Counted from the stretch's first letter, positions 34,604 to 46,158 are shown. The stretch is DNA of 64,000 nucleotides from Notospermus geniculatus (GCA_002633025.1 NMRB01000437.1:104748-168747); one strand, 5' to 3'. Notes: generated by a model not told the origin, from the sequence alone. Translations and numbers: made by a program.

Positions 34604-34743
34604 GTGACAGACTAGTGCGTACGCGACGCGGAGCGACGCGTTTTCTTTTGTGTTTTTGCGCTCCACTGCACATGGTGCTCAGTGGTGCCTGAGAATACAA
34701 AAGAAAACGCTTAGCTCCGCGCCGCGTCGCGCTAGTCTGTCAC
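34604..34743. mobile_element. 140-bp foldback splitting a tRNA-like head
   Basis: Ends GTGACAGACTAGTGCG and CGCTAGTCTGTCAC are inverted, with ACGCGACGCGGAGC-type inner arms and central AAAAGAAAACGC/GCGTTTTCTTTT. It follows TGACCGAGTGGATAGCGCGG (34568-34587), an A-box-like tRNA head on the plus strand; the B box is not found after the insert. Confidence 0.65.
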
Positions 34744-34907
34744 CGGCTTTAGGCGCAATTTTTTCCGGCGGAAAAATAAAGGACGAAAATAATGGCTCAC
34801 TATGGTGACCACGTGACCCAATACCATGTAGCCGGTGGGACTCAACGCTATAGATGAACTCTGTTATAGTGTTTATCATATCGTTCTGGCAAAAGGTACT
34901 TAAGCCG

Positions 34908-35050
34908 CCCATTCACGGCACAATATTATTGCACAATATGGGCCCAAATGGGTGGTCGTGTGCTTTTCGCATGATGGGTAGAAGAAAGATTGGCAATAAT
35001 ATTGCCCATTGTGATCCTCATATTGTGCAATAATATTAATCGTGTATGGG
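34908..35050. mobile_element. 143-bp MITE (CCCATTCACGG ends)
   Basis: Inverted ends CCCATTCACGGCACAATATT and (minus) CCCATACACGATTAATATT, with TTGCACAATATG and CATATTGTGCAA inside. Non-coding; target duplication unclear. Confidence 0.65.
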
Positions 35051-35366
35051 TCGCTTTAGTTGAGCTCAGGAATGTGACCAGATCACATTTACCAACAGAG
35101 AGTGGTGTTGCACAACACTAGATTATCCTAGGGTTGGCGTAATCAATAGCTCTTTCACGGTCTGAGATAAAGCCAGTCATCCATGACACTGGCTGCCAAG
35201 GGTTGTGCAACATTCTTTTGTGATCACAGCATTACAGTTTAGTGACTGAGGTCAACTAAGTACCTTTGGCCAGAATACCTGAAAACACTTCTGTTAAACA
35301 TCTGGCTCATTTTATGTGGACCTTTGTAACTCTGTTGAGCTCTTTGATTGTCATTGTATTTGTCGG

Positions 35367-36440
35367 TCAGTTGCCGATGGAATTGCGGGTACTTGACGAA
35401 ATACAACATAACCCTTTTAAACCAGCTTTAAATTGTCTATTCGTCGCGCTGTATATGAAAATATTTGCAAATGCATTTAGTTGGGAGAAAAAATGGGAAA
35501 TGTAATACAAATTATAGAACAAATTTGTTCTCTTTACCTGCGAGGGAAATACGATTGTCAGAAACGACGCTACATGATGTACAGCCTTTGGTGTCTCCAG
35601 GACCAGAAAGGTTATTAAAACTCCCAACACCATTGTTGTAGCTGTATCGGCCTGACTTCTACGGATGCCTGAATTGATCTTCATTTTGTCATCACTTCGC
35701 TTTCGGAGAGTTCTTATCACACGAATGGTAATTACTGCAAGAATCGACATGGGGAATAAAGTGTTTACAACAGCCGGCAGGACAGAAATATAACCGATCC
35801 TGTATACAGGAGTATCGTACAACTCGGAATGGTACTCTTTTGGACGCAATCTTCCGACACAAGGGTCGTATTTGTACTTGACTGTATAACCAAATATGAG
35901 TGGGACACGGAACACACATGAACCGATCAGTACACAAGCGACAGCTAAATGTGCGTTGCGTCTCGTGCAAACTGCGGCAGCCTGTAATGGCCTGCAGACT
36001 GCTATGTACCGCTCCACTGCAACGTACACAACAAAATACACAGACGAAGTCTTTGCAAACAGAAGGATATAATAAATATATCCATACGCTAAATTCTGAA
36101 ATTCCATGAAGGTATTCATCAACACGACGTAATAGTGCATTCGTTTCATGGTATTACGGAAAAATTCCATCATCAAATTGACGCTGTCAACGACGGCTAA
36201 AGCCTGGAATATGATGCATCTCGACGTGTAAGGCCTTTCTTTCGCGAAGATTACGAATGCCAAAGTATTCCCGATGATGCCCAGAGGCACGATCAGCAGC
36301 ATTATCGGCCCCTGAAGAATGAATTTCAGGTAGGGAACCTGACCGTCGATGGCCTTCGATCTGTATCCAGAGAGACATTTTAACACATGAATTGATGTTG
36401 TAAAGCTCGGTTGGAACAGTGTCGTCACATTCGAATCCAT
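35367..36440 (-). CDS. Rhodopsin-family peptide-type GPCR, single exon
   Basis: A 357-residue complete frame from ATG to stop with seven hydrophobic segments. TM1 has GNTLAFVIF, TM2 LAVVDSV, the TM3 end reads VERYIAVCRPL (ERY form of DRY), ECL2 has DPC, TM6 has FLVLETP in place of CWxP, and TM7 ends NIFIYSATNRQFKAG (NxxxY). N-glycosylation sites (NVT) lie at the N-terminus. The ERYIAVCRPL and ANIFIYSATNRQFK motifs are typical of invertebrate FMRFamide/neuropeptide-type receptors. No Cys is visible at the usual start of TM3, so the common TM3-ECL2 disulphide may be absent. The ligand cannot be told. Confidence 0.9.
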   Translation of the reverse strand: MDSNVTTLFQPSFTTSIHVLKCLSGYRSKAIDGQVPYLKFILQGPIMLLIVPLGIIGNTLAFVIFAKERPYTSRCIIFQALAVVDSVNLMMEFFRNTMKRMHYYVVLMNTFMEFQNLAYGYIYYILLFAKTSSVYFVVYVAVERYIAVCRPLQAAAVCTRRNAHLAVACVLIGSCVFRVPLIFGYTVKYKYDPCVGRLRPKEYHSELYDTPVYRIGYISVLPAVVNTLFPMSILAVITIRVIRTLRKRSDDKMKINSGIRRSQADTATTMVLGVLITFLVLETPKAVHHVASFLTIVFPSQVKRTNLFYNLYYISHFFSQLNAFANIFIYSATNRQFKAGLKGLCCISSSTRNSIGN

Positions 36441-36444
36441 AGTG

Positions 36445-37030
36445 GGAAAAACTTAGGAGGTAACCTCTATTATTTCTAGTCTTCAGAAACTCATGAAATA
36501 TGAACGAAACGTGAACAATGATTGAATCGAAGGAAAACCAATATCTTCGGAATCGCTAAACGCACTTATCAGATGAGTCTCTTGCCAGAACACGCAGCCT
36601 AAACTTTTTCGTCTTGAATAGAAATGTATTGCACGTTTGTAATTTATATACTGGTATGTGAATATTTTGAAATGTATCGCGTCTATTGATTGCCTCCAGT
36701 TGTAACGTTTTTTAAGTAATTTTACTCTGATAGGCCAGTACCCTGTATCGCCGTAGAACTCTCTCGTTCGAGATATTATATTTCATTTTCAGTATACATG
36801 TTCGTGTTTAAAAAACGTGTCCCATTTCATTATACTCTACCTTTAGAATCGTGTTCCGATATGCATGTAGGGGAAGGGAGGGTTAGTTGAGCCACTGGGT
36901 TAGTTGAACCACCCCCTTTAACAGCTCACTAGTAACTGCTTGTAAATGTATACTTTCTTGACCAAAAGAACGCGCTGAAATTCAAGGTCAAGAATAGACA
37001 GAAAGTTTATTTCACAAATTTTGGCTTAAT
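36445..37030. promoter_or_regulatory. Region upstream of the single-exon GPCR; no element resolved
   Basis: This is the 5' side of the minus-strand GPCR. No clear TATA or initiator can be assigned from sequence. A motif GGTTAGTTGAGCCACTGGGTTAGTTGAACC (36883-36912) is a tandem 18-mer-like repeat related to wording near 62930. Confidence 0.25.
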
Positions 37031-37103
37031 TATGGTTCCTGATCTTCATGATCTGGAAGCATAAAGTTATTATGGTTCCCGATCACTAAGATCGGGAACC
37101 ATA
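37031..37103. repeat. Two 33-bp hairpins spaced 40 bp
   Basis: 37071-37103 is a perfect hairpin: TATGGTTCCCGATC, loop ACTAA, then the exact complement. 37031-37063 is a decayed version (TATGGTTCCTGATC, loop TTCAT, GATCTGGAAGCATA) with two unpaired positions. The same 14-5-14 layout occurs at 48270-48302. Confidence 0.8.
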
Positions 37104-37118
37104 TTGTTTTTTGTCCTG

Positions 37119-37183
37119 GTGTCTGTGTGTGTGTGTGTGTGTCTGTCTGTGTGTGTGTGTGTGTCTAGGTGTGTGTGTGTGTG

Positions 37184-37230
<47 letters not shown>
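37119..37230. repeat. (GT)n and (GTCT)n microsatellite
   Basis: Runs of GT interrupted by CTGTCT, then about ten GTCT units. Open frames on both strands here (Cys-Val and Thr-Asp repeats) are products of the repeat. Confidence 0.95.
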
Positions 37231-37837
37231 TTATTATATTATTATTATTATTAAACACCCCACAGAAATTCGGACACAAAAGATGCTACCCACATGTACA
37301 AAATGTACACCCCCGCACCCCATTTGTACAGCACCCCTCAAGTGTTCCTACAACAGTATGTCTGTCTGTCTGTGTCCGTCTGTCACACCTTTATATCTCC
37401 TTCAACAGCTACAGCTCTGGTAACACGTCCTACACCTAGGTTTGTCAACCTGGGCAATCCAATGAGCTAATCACTTTCAACATCCGATGCCTCCATCATG
37501 ATGTAATCAACATATCAGACTTGATATTTTGTCCGTCACGCTTTTATCCGATGCCATAACTCAGCTCCTTTAACACCTAGAGCAACAGAAACAAGTTCTA
37601 CCCTTAGGTTTTCATACCCTAGGAATCGAATGGACTGTACTTTTGATCTGAGATGTTGGGGTCATGGTGATATCAATATCACAAATTTGATATTTTGAGA
37701 TAACTTGCCGTATTGTCAACTGAGCAACATGAAACAAGTCTTAGTTCATGCCTGCTTATCCAAGGACTGGACTGTGTTAAAATTCTCAGCCTCACGTGTC
37801 CGGGTGATTAAAATATCATGAGATTTTGATATATCAA

Positions 37838-38165
37838 ACTTGATAATTTGAAATATCTCTGCCTGTGGTAGAGATAGAGGCATGATATCACCCATATTTA
37901 GGTTAATGATGATGCCCATTTCGATTATGCAACGACCTTGATGATCAGAGATCAAGGTCAAGGTCAAACTTGGTAATTTGAAATATCTCTGCCTGTGGTA
38001 GAGGTAGAGGCATGATATCACCCATACTTAGGTTATTGATGATGCCCATTTCGATTATGCAATGACCTTGATGATGGGAGGTCAAGGTCAAGGTCGAACT
38101 TGATATTGAAATATCTCTGCGTATAGTAGAGGTAGAGGCAGAGGCCTGATATTAGGCGTACTTAG
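37838..38165. repeat. ~129-bp tandem repeat, about 2.5 units
   Basis: Units begin GAAATATCTCTGCCTGTGG, contain ATGATATCACCCATA and GATGATGCCCATTTCGATTA and end in TCAAGGTCAAGGTC. Non-coding satellite. Confidence 0.8.
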
Positions 38166-38179
38166 GTTAATTCCTTTTA

Positions 38180-38330
38180 TCTGTACCTTTTTTACCTACA
38201 TGTAGTACCTTTATTACGTAGTACCTTTTTTATACAGTACCTTTTTCACCTGTACCTTTTTACCAAGTACCTTTATTACCTAGTATCTTTTTACCGGTAC
38301 CTTTTTTACCGGTACCTTTTTCTCTGATCT
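38180..38330. repeat. TACCTTTTTTACC minisatellite
   Basis: About ten imperfect 12-17 bp units (GTACCTTTTTTACC, GTACCTTTATTACC) follow each other. Confidence 0.85.
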
Positions 38331-38689
38331 CTATCAACGTGCCTTGATCTCTATCAATGTATCATTCATGTACTGGGTACCGGTAGAAGCACCTGTACAT
38401 CGCGAACCATACGACATTTACAATGTCATCTTGTTGATTTTGTATGTGGTGTGCGTGCGTGTGTGCGAAGCAGGTCCTACCCCCATGTTCGTTGGTCCAA
38501 ACTTTCACTTCAGATGAGTTAATCGGTTTCATTCTCCGATATCCCGGTCAGGGTGCAACTGCCATATCAAATCTCAAAATTTTGTACAGATCTAAAAAAA
38601 AACATCTGGCGGGATAGGTAACCCACATACAGCACAGGAAACAATATACCACACCCATAGGTTTGTCAAGTTTGTTAGTTTATTATCCC

Positions 38690-39170
38690 ACCAAACGAAG
38701 GTTCGGTAGGGTTATCGAGAAACCCCTGTGTGTGCGTCCGTCAGTCTGTCCATTCGGGCCTGTAACTCTGCAACGAACCCATATTTTGGGTTAGTATTTT
38801 CAGGCAAGGTGTGTGAGCAGTCAAAGGTGTGTCGCGCACTGCAACCGCCGCGATGTGACCTTTGACCTTGACCCTGTGACCTTTGACACAAATATCCCTT
38901 CCGGCCTATAACTTTGCAACGAAAGCAGATTTTGAGTCAGCATTTTCAGGGAATGTGTGTGAGCAGTCGAAGGTGCGTCGCGCACTGCAACCTTCGCGAT
39001 GTGACCTTTGGCCTTGACCTTGTGACCTTTGATGCAAATATTCCTTCCGTCCTATAAATTGGCAACAAAGGCAGATCGTAGGTCAGGGAAGGTGTGTGAG
39101 CAGCCAAAGGGGTGTTGGGCACTACACCCGTCGTGATAGTCGTGCACCTTTGACATTAACACTATGGCCC
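38690..39170. repeat. Tandem dispersed repeat rich in TGACCTTTGACC
   Basis: Three ~140 bp units with TAACTCTGCAACGAA, GGTGTGTGAGCAGTC, GCGCACTGCAACC and GACCTTTGACCTTGACC. Non-coding. Confidence 0.75.
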
Positions 39171-39469
39171 ATATTTTTAAAGCTGTTTTTACGCTAAAAT
39201 GTATTTTAAAAAGATAAAACAATGTCTTTAGGAAAAATCATACATTCGAAGTTGCTTTAGGTTTAGAACGCTTCGACGAAAACGCATTTTACGTTCATAT
39301 TTTAAAAAAGGGTTTTATTGCACTTTTGTGTTTTTGCTTTTGGCCACCTGGTGGCCAAGCCAAGAATCGAATCGGACTGAAACTTGGCGTCATAGGTCAT
39401 ACGACATAGGGGTATATAATATATGTACATGTTTCAGGTCAATAGCGTTAGATGACTTGACTATGACAG

Positions 39470-39972
39470 CAATTCTGTCATCAGGTGTGACATTGGAAGT
39501 CACTGACGATATGGGCAATTGCGATGAATCATTTTTCACAGAATACGAGGATGTCATTTGCATTCTGGGCGCCAAATCAAAAGATGTCCACGTTTGTATC
39601 TACAGAAGAAGTAGAAATTACAGATGCGCATTGAAGAATTCTCAGGGTATTCCACGGCAGCCTTGGCATGATGAAATACACTGGAATGAAAGGTATCAGT
39701 CATGCCTAGGTTGGCAATTGAAACGCATCAACTCCACCTACACAGTGCCAAGCATGTTAGTTGGCTTTGCCATTTTCTGCAAACCAAGAGGACCCTTAAT
39801 ATCTACTTCTCAATCCTTTCCACCAAATCGGCTCTCATTTCATCTCACGTATGGTTTTAACACTGCAAAGCTAAGTATTGCGTTCTCACCCCGCGGTGAA
39901 ATTCTTCTATTTCCGTGCGACACGGGCAAAAAGACCAGTTTCAAATTCGTCGACGTCATGTCTGCAGCTTAA
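39470..39972 (+). CDS. Unrecognised exon, possibly a distant relative of the 28-30 kb family
   Basis: After acceptor ATGACAG (or the earlier TTTCAG at 39437) the frame reads AILSSGVTLEVTDDMGNC, YEDVICILGAKSK, CALKNSQGIPRQPW, MLVGFAIFCKPRG, and near the end LSIAFSPRGEILLFPCDTG before the stop. Pieces line up loosely with the 29580 paralogue (LVLKNGTDIP; FALDSFSDMLLLMCGPG). The 5' edge abuts a dispersed repeat (CCACCTGGTGGCCAAGCC) shared with the element at 3136. It may be a terminal exon or a retro-copied fragment. Confidence 0.4.
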
Positions 39973-40020
39973 TAATATCAATTCTTTTTGCTCTGTCAAT
40001 GATTTCGACTATCGCAAGTC

Positions 40021-40455
40021 GTCCCTGCCATAAATCCACCATGCTGTAATTATTTACTACCATGCTAGTAAATATTTTCTACCATGGTAAGAAATAATTA
40101 TTACCGAGGTAAGAATTATTTACTACCATGGTAATATTTAATTTTACCTAGGTAATAATTATTTACTACCATCATAAACATATCAAATGTCTTTATGCTA
40201 CCATAGTAATATTGAATTCTTACCTAGGAAATAATTCGTACTTCGGGAAACGGAAGTACGAATTCTTACCTAGGTAATAATTATTTACTACCATGGTAGT
40301 AAATAAATATTACCTAGGTAATGATTCGTACTTCGGGAAACGGAAGGTAGTACGAATTATTACCTAGGTAAGAATTATTTACTACCATGGTAGAAAATAA
40401 GTATTTACTAGCATGGTAGTAAATAATTACAGCATGGTGGATTTATGGCAGGGAC
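40021..40455. mobile_element. 435-bp foldback of ACCATGGT and CCTAGG palindromes
   Basis: The ends GTCCCTGCCATAAATCCACC and its complement at 40436-40455 are perfect inverted repeats extending through ATGCTGTAATTATTTACTAC. The interior alternates ACCATGGTAGTAAATA, TTACCTAGGTAA and GTACTTCGGGAAACGGAAGTAC modules, each itself palindromic. Non-coding. It ends 65 bp from the truncated end of the Helitron ORF. Confidence 0.8.
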
Positions 40456-40519
40456 GGGTTGGATATTCGGCCAGCACGTTTCCCAAATTGTTGATTGATG
40501 ATGAACGGTCAACAAATAG

Positions 40520-43500
40520 TTACAAGATGCATGGAGGTATGCAAAAATCAACTACTTTCCCAAGTGGTTCAGCTTTACTCAAGAGCAACTCATGAAAGAG
40601 TACATGTACACGATGATCAAACATTCTGGCAGCAAGGACTGGATTCTCCTGGAGGAGTTTGCTTTTCTCTTGGAATGAGAGATCTTCAATGTTCCTTTTT
40701 GGATCTGATGAAGACAGAAGGAGAGCATGGAGAATCTCAGGCCATCTAAGATCAGCAGCAGAGAATGTGACAAACCAAGTTGGTATACCAATTTGTTTGA
40801 TCATGGCAAACAAATCCTTTAAAGTGCGTTCCCAGTATGGTGGCGTTCCACGAACTGGCTGTAGAAATCGAAAACCCTTGTCGGATATCAGGATTTCTCG
40901 CACTGCATCTTTGTTGGTCAACATTTTAGCTGTGATTTTCTTGCCAGACTGAGTGTGAGCAGTGCCCTTTCTCATCGCAATGGAAATGTTGGAGAGAATT
41001 TGGCTCAGTTCACTGATATATTGGGCAAAGAAAATATATGAATTGTCAGATGAAAATCTTGAGTCGACATTAAAAAGCCTTGCATTGAAGTATGGATTCA
41101 AGCCAATTTTGACAAGTCTGTCTGTGTTGTAATGATTTCTTCCATATGGGAATTGCTGAGGGAAAGACATTGCTTCAACATCTTTGACATTCAGTATTGA
41201 AATAGGACGATTGCCCTGAGCAGGTGCTACACAGTAAACAGTTTGTTGGTCCAAGACCTCTTGAGCTATGTCAACTGGCTGTAAACATGTGTCAAGTGGC
41301 ATCATGTAGTTGCTTTGCATTTGATCTGTGACTTCTTTGGTCGAGGTACTTTCATTACTAACTGGAGAATCCTCCATACCAGTGGCATTTGTTTGTGAAA
41401 GATTTTTATCTTGCTCTGTTTGCAAGTCTGAGGACTCTGTCACATTTCCATCCATGTGACATGGAATTGTTGCACAGGTAGAATGACTACTATCGTCAGA
41501 GATACTGATCTCAGGTTCATCAATAGGATTGTTATGAGACTTATTCTGACTTCGTTCGTCTGAGTTACATCTACTGTTATTGTTGTCGCATTGTTGTTGA
41601 GTGATTGAGATTATGTCTTCATTTGATGCATAATTCTCATCTTCCCAGGTGTTATTTACATGTACCTGTTTGTAAAGTTCATTGTTAGCTACAAGAAACT
41701 GTAGAGCTGTCTGCAATTTATTTGGGCGAACCAATTGGTATGACACATATATCCCCTGTATTCCAATTTCCTTTTCAATTTTACTTGGATGAAAGCAGAC
41801 TCATTCATTTGCCTAGGGAGGGCATCAATAGTCTGGCTGACATTTGAAGGAACACAAATGACTGGACCAGTAACACCCTTCTGACCACCTCTAGGGAGGG
41901 AAAACATTTTTGCAAATGGAATATGCAGAGCAAGGAGCTGCCTTTCTAAGAAATTGAGGTCATGCATTTCTTTGGGAATGTAATCTAGTCGCAATCCATT
42001 GGCTACAGATAATGAAGGAACTTTGCCATTTTTCAATGAATTATGACAAGCATGACATATCCACTCTTTCATGCATTTGTCACAAGTGTTGGTTGAAAGT
42101 TCAGAGGAAGCAGAATCAGTTACTGCACCACAGTGACATGAATCGCGGATGTACTCACCAGTCAGACACATATTGGAATTTATCTCATTTGCAGGGGTGG
42201 CAGAGTAAACGCTTCTATTGCACTGAACAACTTGGTTGGAAAAGAGCAAGCGATGACATACAGTGCATACATACTCTGGACCACTTTTCACTGCATTGAG
42301 AAATCTTTCAATTGCATGGTCAACTGTTAGTTTCTCACCAGCATCTTTGTTACATTTTCTACGCTTTGCACATTTGTGTTCTCGGTATGAATCATCATTC
42401 TGATACCTCCTTTTCTGTGCTACCTTTTTCTTTTCCTTGTAATCTACATTGCTGCGATACTTTTTCTTTTCCCTCTGCTGGTTTTTTTCCATAATCTTGG
42501 CATCACAAGTCTTCTTCTTTTCCTTATATTCAGCATCTTGGTGGTACCTTGTTTTCAATGCCTGCTTCTTCTTTTTCTTGTATTCAGCATCTTGGTTGTA
42601 TCTTGTTTTCAATGCTTCCTTCTTCATTTCTCTATAGCCAGCATCATAGTTGTAACTTCTATTTACTGACTGCCTCTGTTTTTCCCTCCAGTCAATATCA
42701 GAGTGATATTTTTTCTTCTGTGCCTTCTTTTTCTCTTCTCTGTAAGTGGCATTGGACTGGTATGTGGGTTTCTTCTTCCTTGTTTTGCTCGCTCCAGCAG
42801 AAGTAACATGAGCATCTGTTTTATACAACATTCGTTTGGACAGTTTTCTCTTCCTTTCTTGATCCATGAAGTAAGTTGCCATGAGGTTGTTTGCTTGTGA
42901 CTTTACCTCATGATGTGTACAGCTTGTACCAACACTTGATTGGGGAGGTTGGTGTATTGGTAACACAGAGTTGATGGCGACAGGAACTACATTGAATTCT
43001 GCAGACAGATTTGAAGAGTAGAGAGAACGAACATGAAGTACAATGTCCTGTATGTTTGTGAAGGACAGCATCACAGCAGCACCATTTTCGGTGACATGAC
43101 CATCTACATCCCGACTGTGGGAGTCAAACAAGACATACCTTTCAGATTGCCTGAACACAGAAATTGTGAACCCAGCAGCTATCAACAGACACCCAACATA
43201 CAACTGGCTTTTGAGAGATTTTGACAGAGCCGACTGAAGGCAATGGGACACCAGGTCTTCACCAGTATCATGTATCTGATTCAGTATACCATAGAAGACT
43301 GGCCCAAATGAAGCTTTTATTGATTTATTCAGTGAATTAAGTGAGACTGCTAAGGGAAGTTCAGAATACTCAAGGTAATCTTGCTGATGTGGAACCGCAC
43401 AATATATGTTATCTCCAATGCAAAGTATACTATCAACGTCACTGGTGCACACTGAGGTTGTACCTTTGACATATGAATATAGTATTGCAACATATGCCAT

Positions 43501-43797
43501 AGCTGTGCACTGTTTCCCTGCAGAGTTATCTGAAAAAAACTCAGAACCCTGATGAAATGATCCCTGAATCTGAAGGCGAGGAGTGGTGATTGTCCGGTGA
43601 GTGGATGATGCAGCAGTAGATGACGTGGTTTGTCTGGCTTGGAGATCTGCCAAGTTAACATGCCCAAGATTTGAATCATGAACTTTTGTTGTTTGGCTTT
43701 TTGCCTTCGTGTATGCTATTTGTCTCTCTTTTCGACGAGTTTTTTCATTCTTCTTCCTTTTGTGAGCCATATTTACAAACCTAGGTGAAACAGACAC
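40520..43797 (-). pseudogene. Helitron transposase N-terminal half, frameshifted and truncated
   Basis: The first frame (43797-41689) has a basic N-terminus; a Cys-peptidase-like region with GKQCTAMAYV (Cys97) and YVLFDSHSRD (Asp225, His227) resembling the C76-type fold; about six lysine-rich ~20-residue repeats (RYNQDAEYKKKKKQALK); Cys pairs near CTVC and CDKCMKEWICHAC; and FAKMFSLPRGGQKGVTG followed by KLKRKLEYRGYM. A frameshift near 41747 leads to SYQLVRPNKLQTALQFL and a Helitron-like N domain (TWFVTFSAADLRWPEIL). It stops after LLSKAEPLGKVVDF, so the rolling-circle nuclease and helicase are missing. Such N-terminal modules are known in animal Helitrons. Dead as it stands. Confidence 0.85.
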
Positions 43798-43919
43798 GTG
43801 GCAAGATAGCTAGATACTACATGTAAGCAGGAGAGTTGGTCTGCCGAGATATTGTAGTGAACAGTTGGTGAGGTAAATAATGAGGTGAGATATTTGATCT
43901 GGTAAATGTATGAGATACT

Positions 43920-44590
43920 GGTATATGATATGATGTGATATATGATATGATATGAGATATATGATATGATATGATATGATATATGATATGATATATGATA
44001 TGATATATGATATGATATATGATATGATATATGATATGATATATGATATGATATATGATATGATATATGATATGATATATGATATGATATATGATATGAT
44101 ATATGATATGATATATGATATGATATATGATATGATATATGATATGATATATGATATGATATATGATATGATATATGATATGATATATGATATGATATAT
44201 GATATGATATATGATATGATATATGATATGATATATGATATGATATATGATATGATATATGATATGATATATGATATGATATATGATATGATATATGATA
44301 TGATATATGATATGATATATGATATGATATATGATATGATATATGATATGATATATGATATGATATATGATATGATATATGATATGCTATATGATATGAT
44401 ATGATGTATGATATGATATATGATATGATATGATATGCTATATGATATGATATATGATATGATATGATATGATATGATATGATATGATATGATATGATAT
44501 GAGAGATATGATATGATATATGATATGAGATATGATATGAGATATGATATGATATGAGATATGATATGAGATATAATATGATAGGTAGTA
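43920..44590. repeat. ~670-bp microsatellite, unit GATATGATATAT
   Basis: A 12-base unit repeats almost without change from 43970 to 44380 and decays to GATAT pentamers at both edges. It lies just upstream of the Helitron N-terminus. The 276-residue (IISY)n and 142-residue (MIYD)n frames are artefacts. Confidence 0.98.
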
Positions 44591-45004
44591 CTGGTATGAT
44601 ATACGATAGACAGTATAAGTTGATGATCAGCTGCCTTCAAATGGAAACAGACCTGGAAGAAAAAGAGAACGAATTAGACAATAATAACAGCCTGATGTAA
44701 ATGGTTGTACATGCATTGAAGGATACTGGCATATACCTGTGGAAGCTGCTCACTGCTGCATCGTGCAGTGCGTCTTCCATCTCCCCCATGGCATCATAAT
44801 ATTACTGGTGCTGGTGATCATTATTTCAAGCTTAGTTAGCTCAGTTACCTGTTGATTTGGTGTACAAGAAGCTGTCACCCAGGGGCATATGTACATACAT
44901 GTATACCAAGTATGAAGTCAGTAGGTTAAAGTAGTTACGAAACATGCCACCCATGTCAAATATCAGACGATATTGACAGATGCCAACGCCGGATGACACA
45001 ACGT

Positions 45005-46158
45005 CATGACAACTAAGAATGAGAGGTGAGCCAAAAAGTTGCAGCTATTTCCATTGCTTGATTGGTACAAAGGCGTTGCCTTGTGAGTGAGAGCAACTGA
45101 GTTATTTCTTCTGAAGGAACTTCTGAGCAGAACTTGTCATGTGATAGCACCTGTTTATACATACCTAAATGGTAATAGACACACAAGCTGATCGACAGTG
45201 CAGTATACCGGTACTCGTATGTGGCACCAAGCTAAGCATATAGTAAGCAGATGTTGGCTGATAACTGAAAAAAGAAAAAACAGACAGTCATTCAACTTGG
45301 TAAATGAATATTTAGCCATTTGGGCTCGGCCAGTGGGTTGTTCTGACTGTTTGGCTTGCCTTTTGAATTTCAATATATTTTGCACATGACGACTAAGGAT
45401 GAGAGGTGAGCCAAAAAGTTGCAGCTATTTCCATTGCTTGATACAAAGGCACTGCCTTCTGAGTGGGAACAACTGAGGTATTTCTTCTGAAGGCACTTCT
45501 AAGCAGAGTATGTCATGTGATAGCACCTGTTTATACATACCTAACTGGTAATAGACACACAAGATGATGGATAGTGCAATGGTAAACAAGCACAGCATAT
45601 ACATGTACATGTAGTAACCAGATGTTTGCTGATGACTGAAAAGAGAAAAAACAGAGTCATTCAATTTTGTAAATCAATGTTTAGTATGTTTAGCCATTTG
45701 GGCTAGGCCAGGGGGTTGTTCTGACTGTTTGGCTTGCCTTTAAATTTCAAAATATTAATGCACATGACGACTGATGATGAGAGCTGAGCCAAAAAGTTGC
45801 AGCTATTCCCATTGCCTGATACAAAGGCGTTGCCTTCTGAGTGGGAACAACTGAGGTATTTCTTCTGAAGGCACTTCTAAGCAGAGTGTGTCATGTGATA
45901 GCACCTGTTTATACATACCTAACTGGTATTATATAGACACAAGATAATGGACAGTGCAGTATACTCGTATGGTGAACAAGCACAGCGTGATGGTAACCAG
46001 ATGTTGGCTGATGACTGAAAAGAGAAAAAACAGACAGTCATTCAACTTTGTAAATCAATATTTAGGCTAGCCACCTACCGGGTACGCCTAGTAGGCCACG
46101 GGCTTCTTCTGGCTCTTTGGCTTGCCTTTTGAATTTCAAAATATTAATGCAATGACAT
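45005..46158. repeat. ~380-bp tandem triplication
   Basis: Three units start at 45005, 45385 and 45763 with CATGACNACTNANNATGAGAG, each containing AGCCAAAAAGTTGCAGCTAT, GTCATGTGATAGCACCTGTT and GACTGAAAA(A/G)AGAAAAAAC. No conserved open frame runs through the units. Confidence 0.9.

Noticed and set aside
37070-37439. Cys-Val-rich and Thr-Asp-rich frames
   Set aside because: Products of the GT and GTCT microsatellite.
37838-39170. CRISPR-like array
   Set aside because: Repeat units are long and contiguous without unique spacers, and the genome is eukaryotic; these are satellites.
42400-42860. Plus-strand Phe/Ser-rich ORFs
   Set aside because: Antisense shadows of the Lys-rich repeat block of the Helitron protein.
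43810-44640. 276- and 142-residue frames of IISY and MIYD repeats
   Set aside because: They are translations of the 12-base microsatellite, open on both strands because the unit is a multiple of three without stops.
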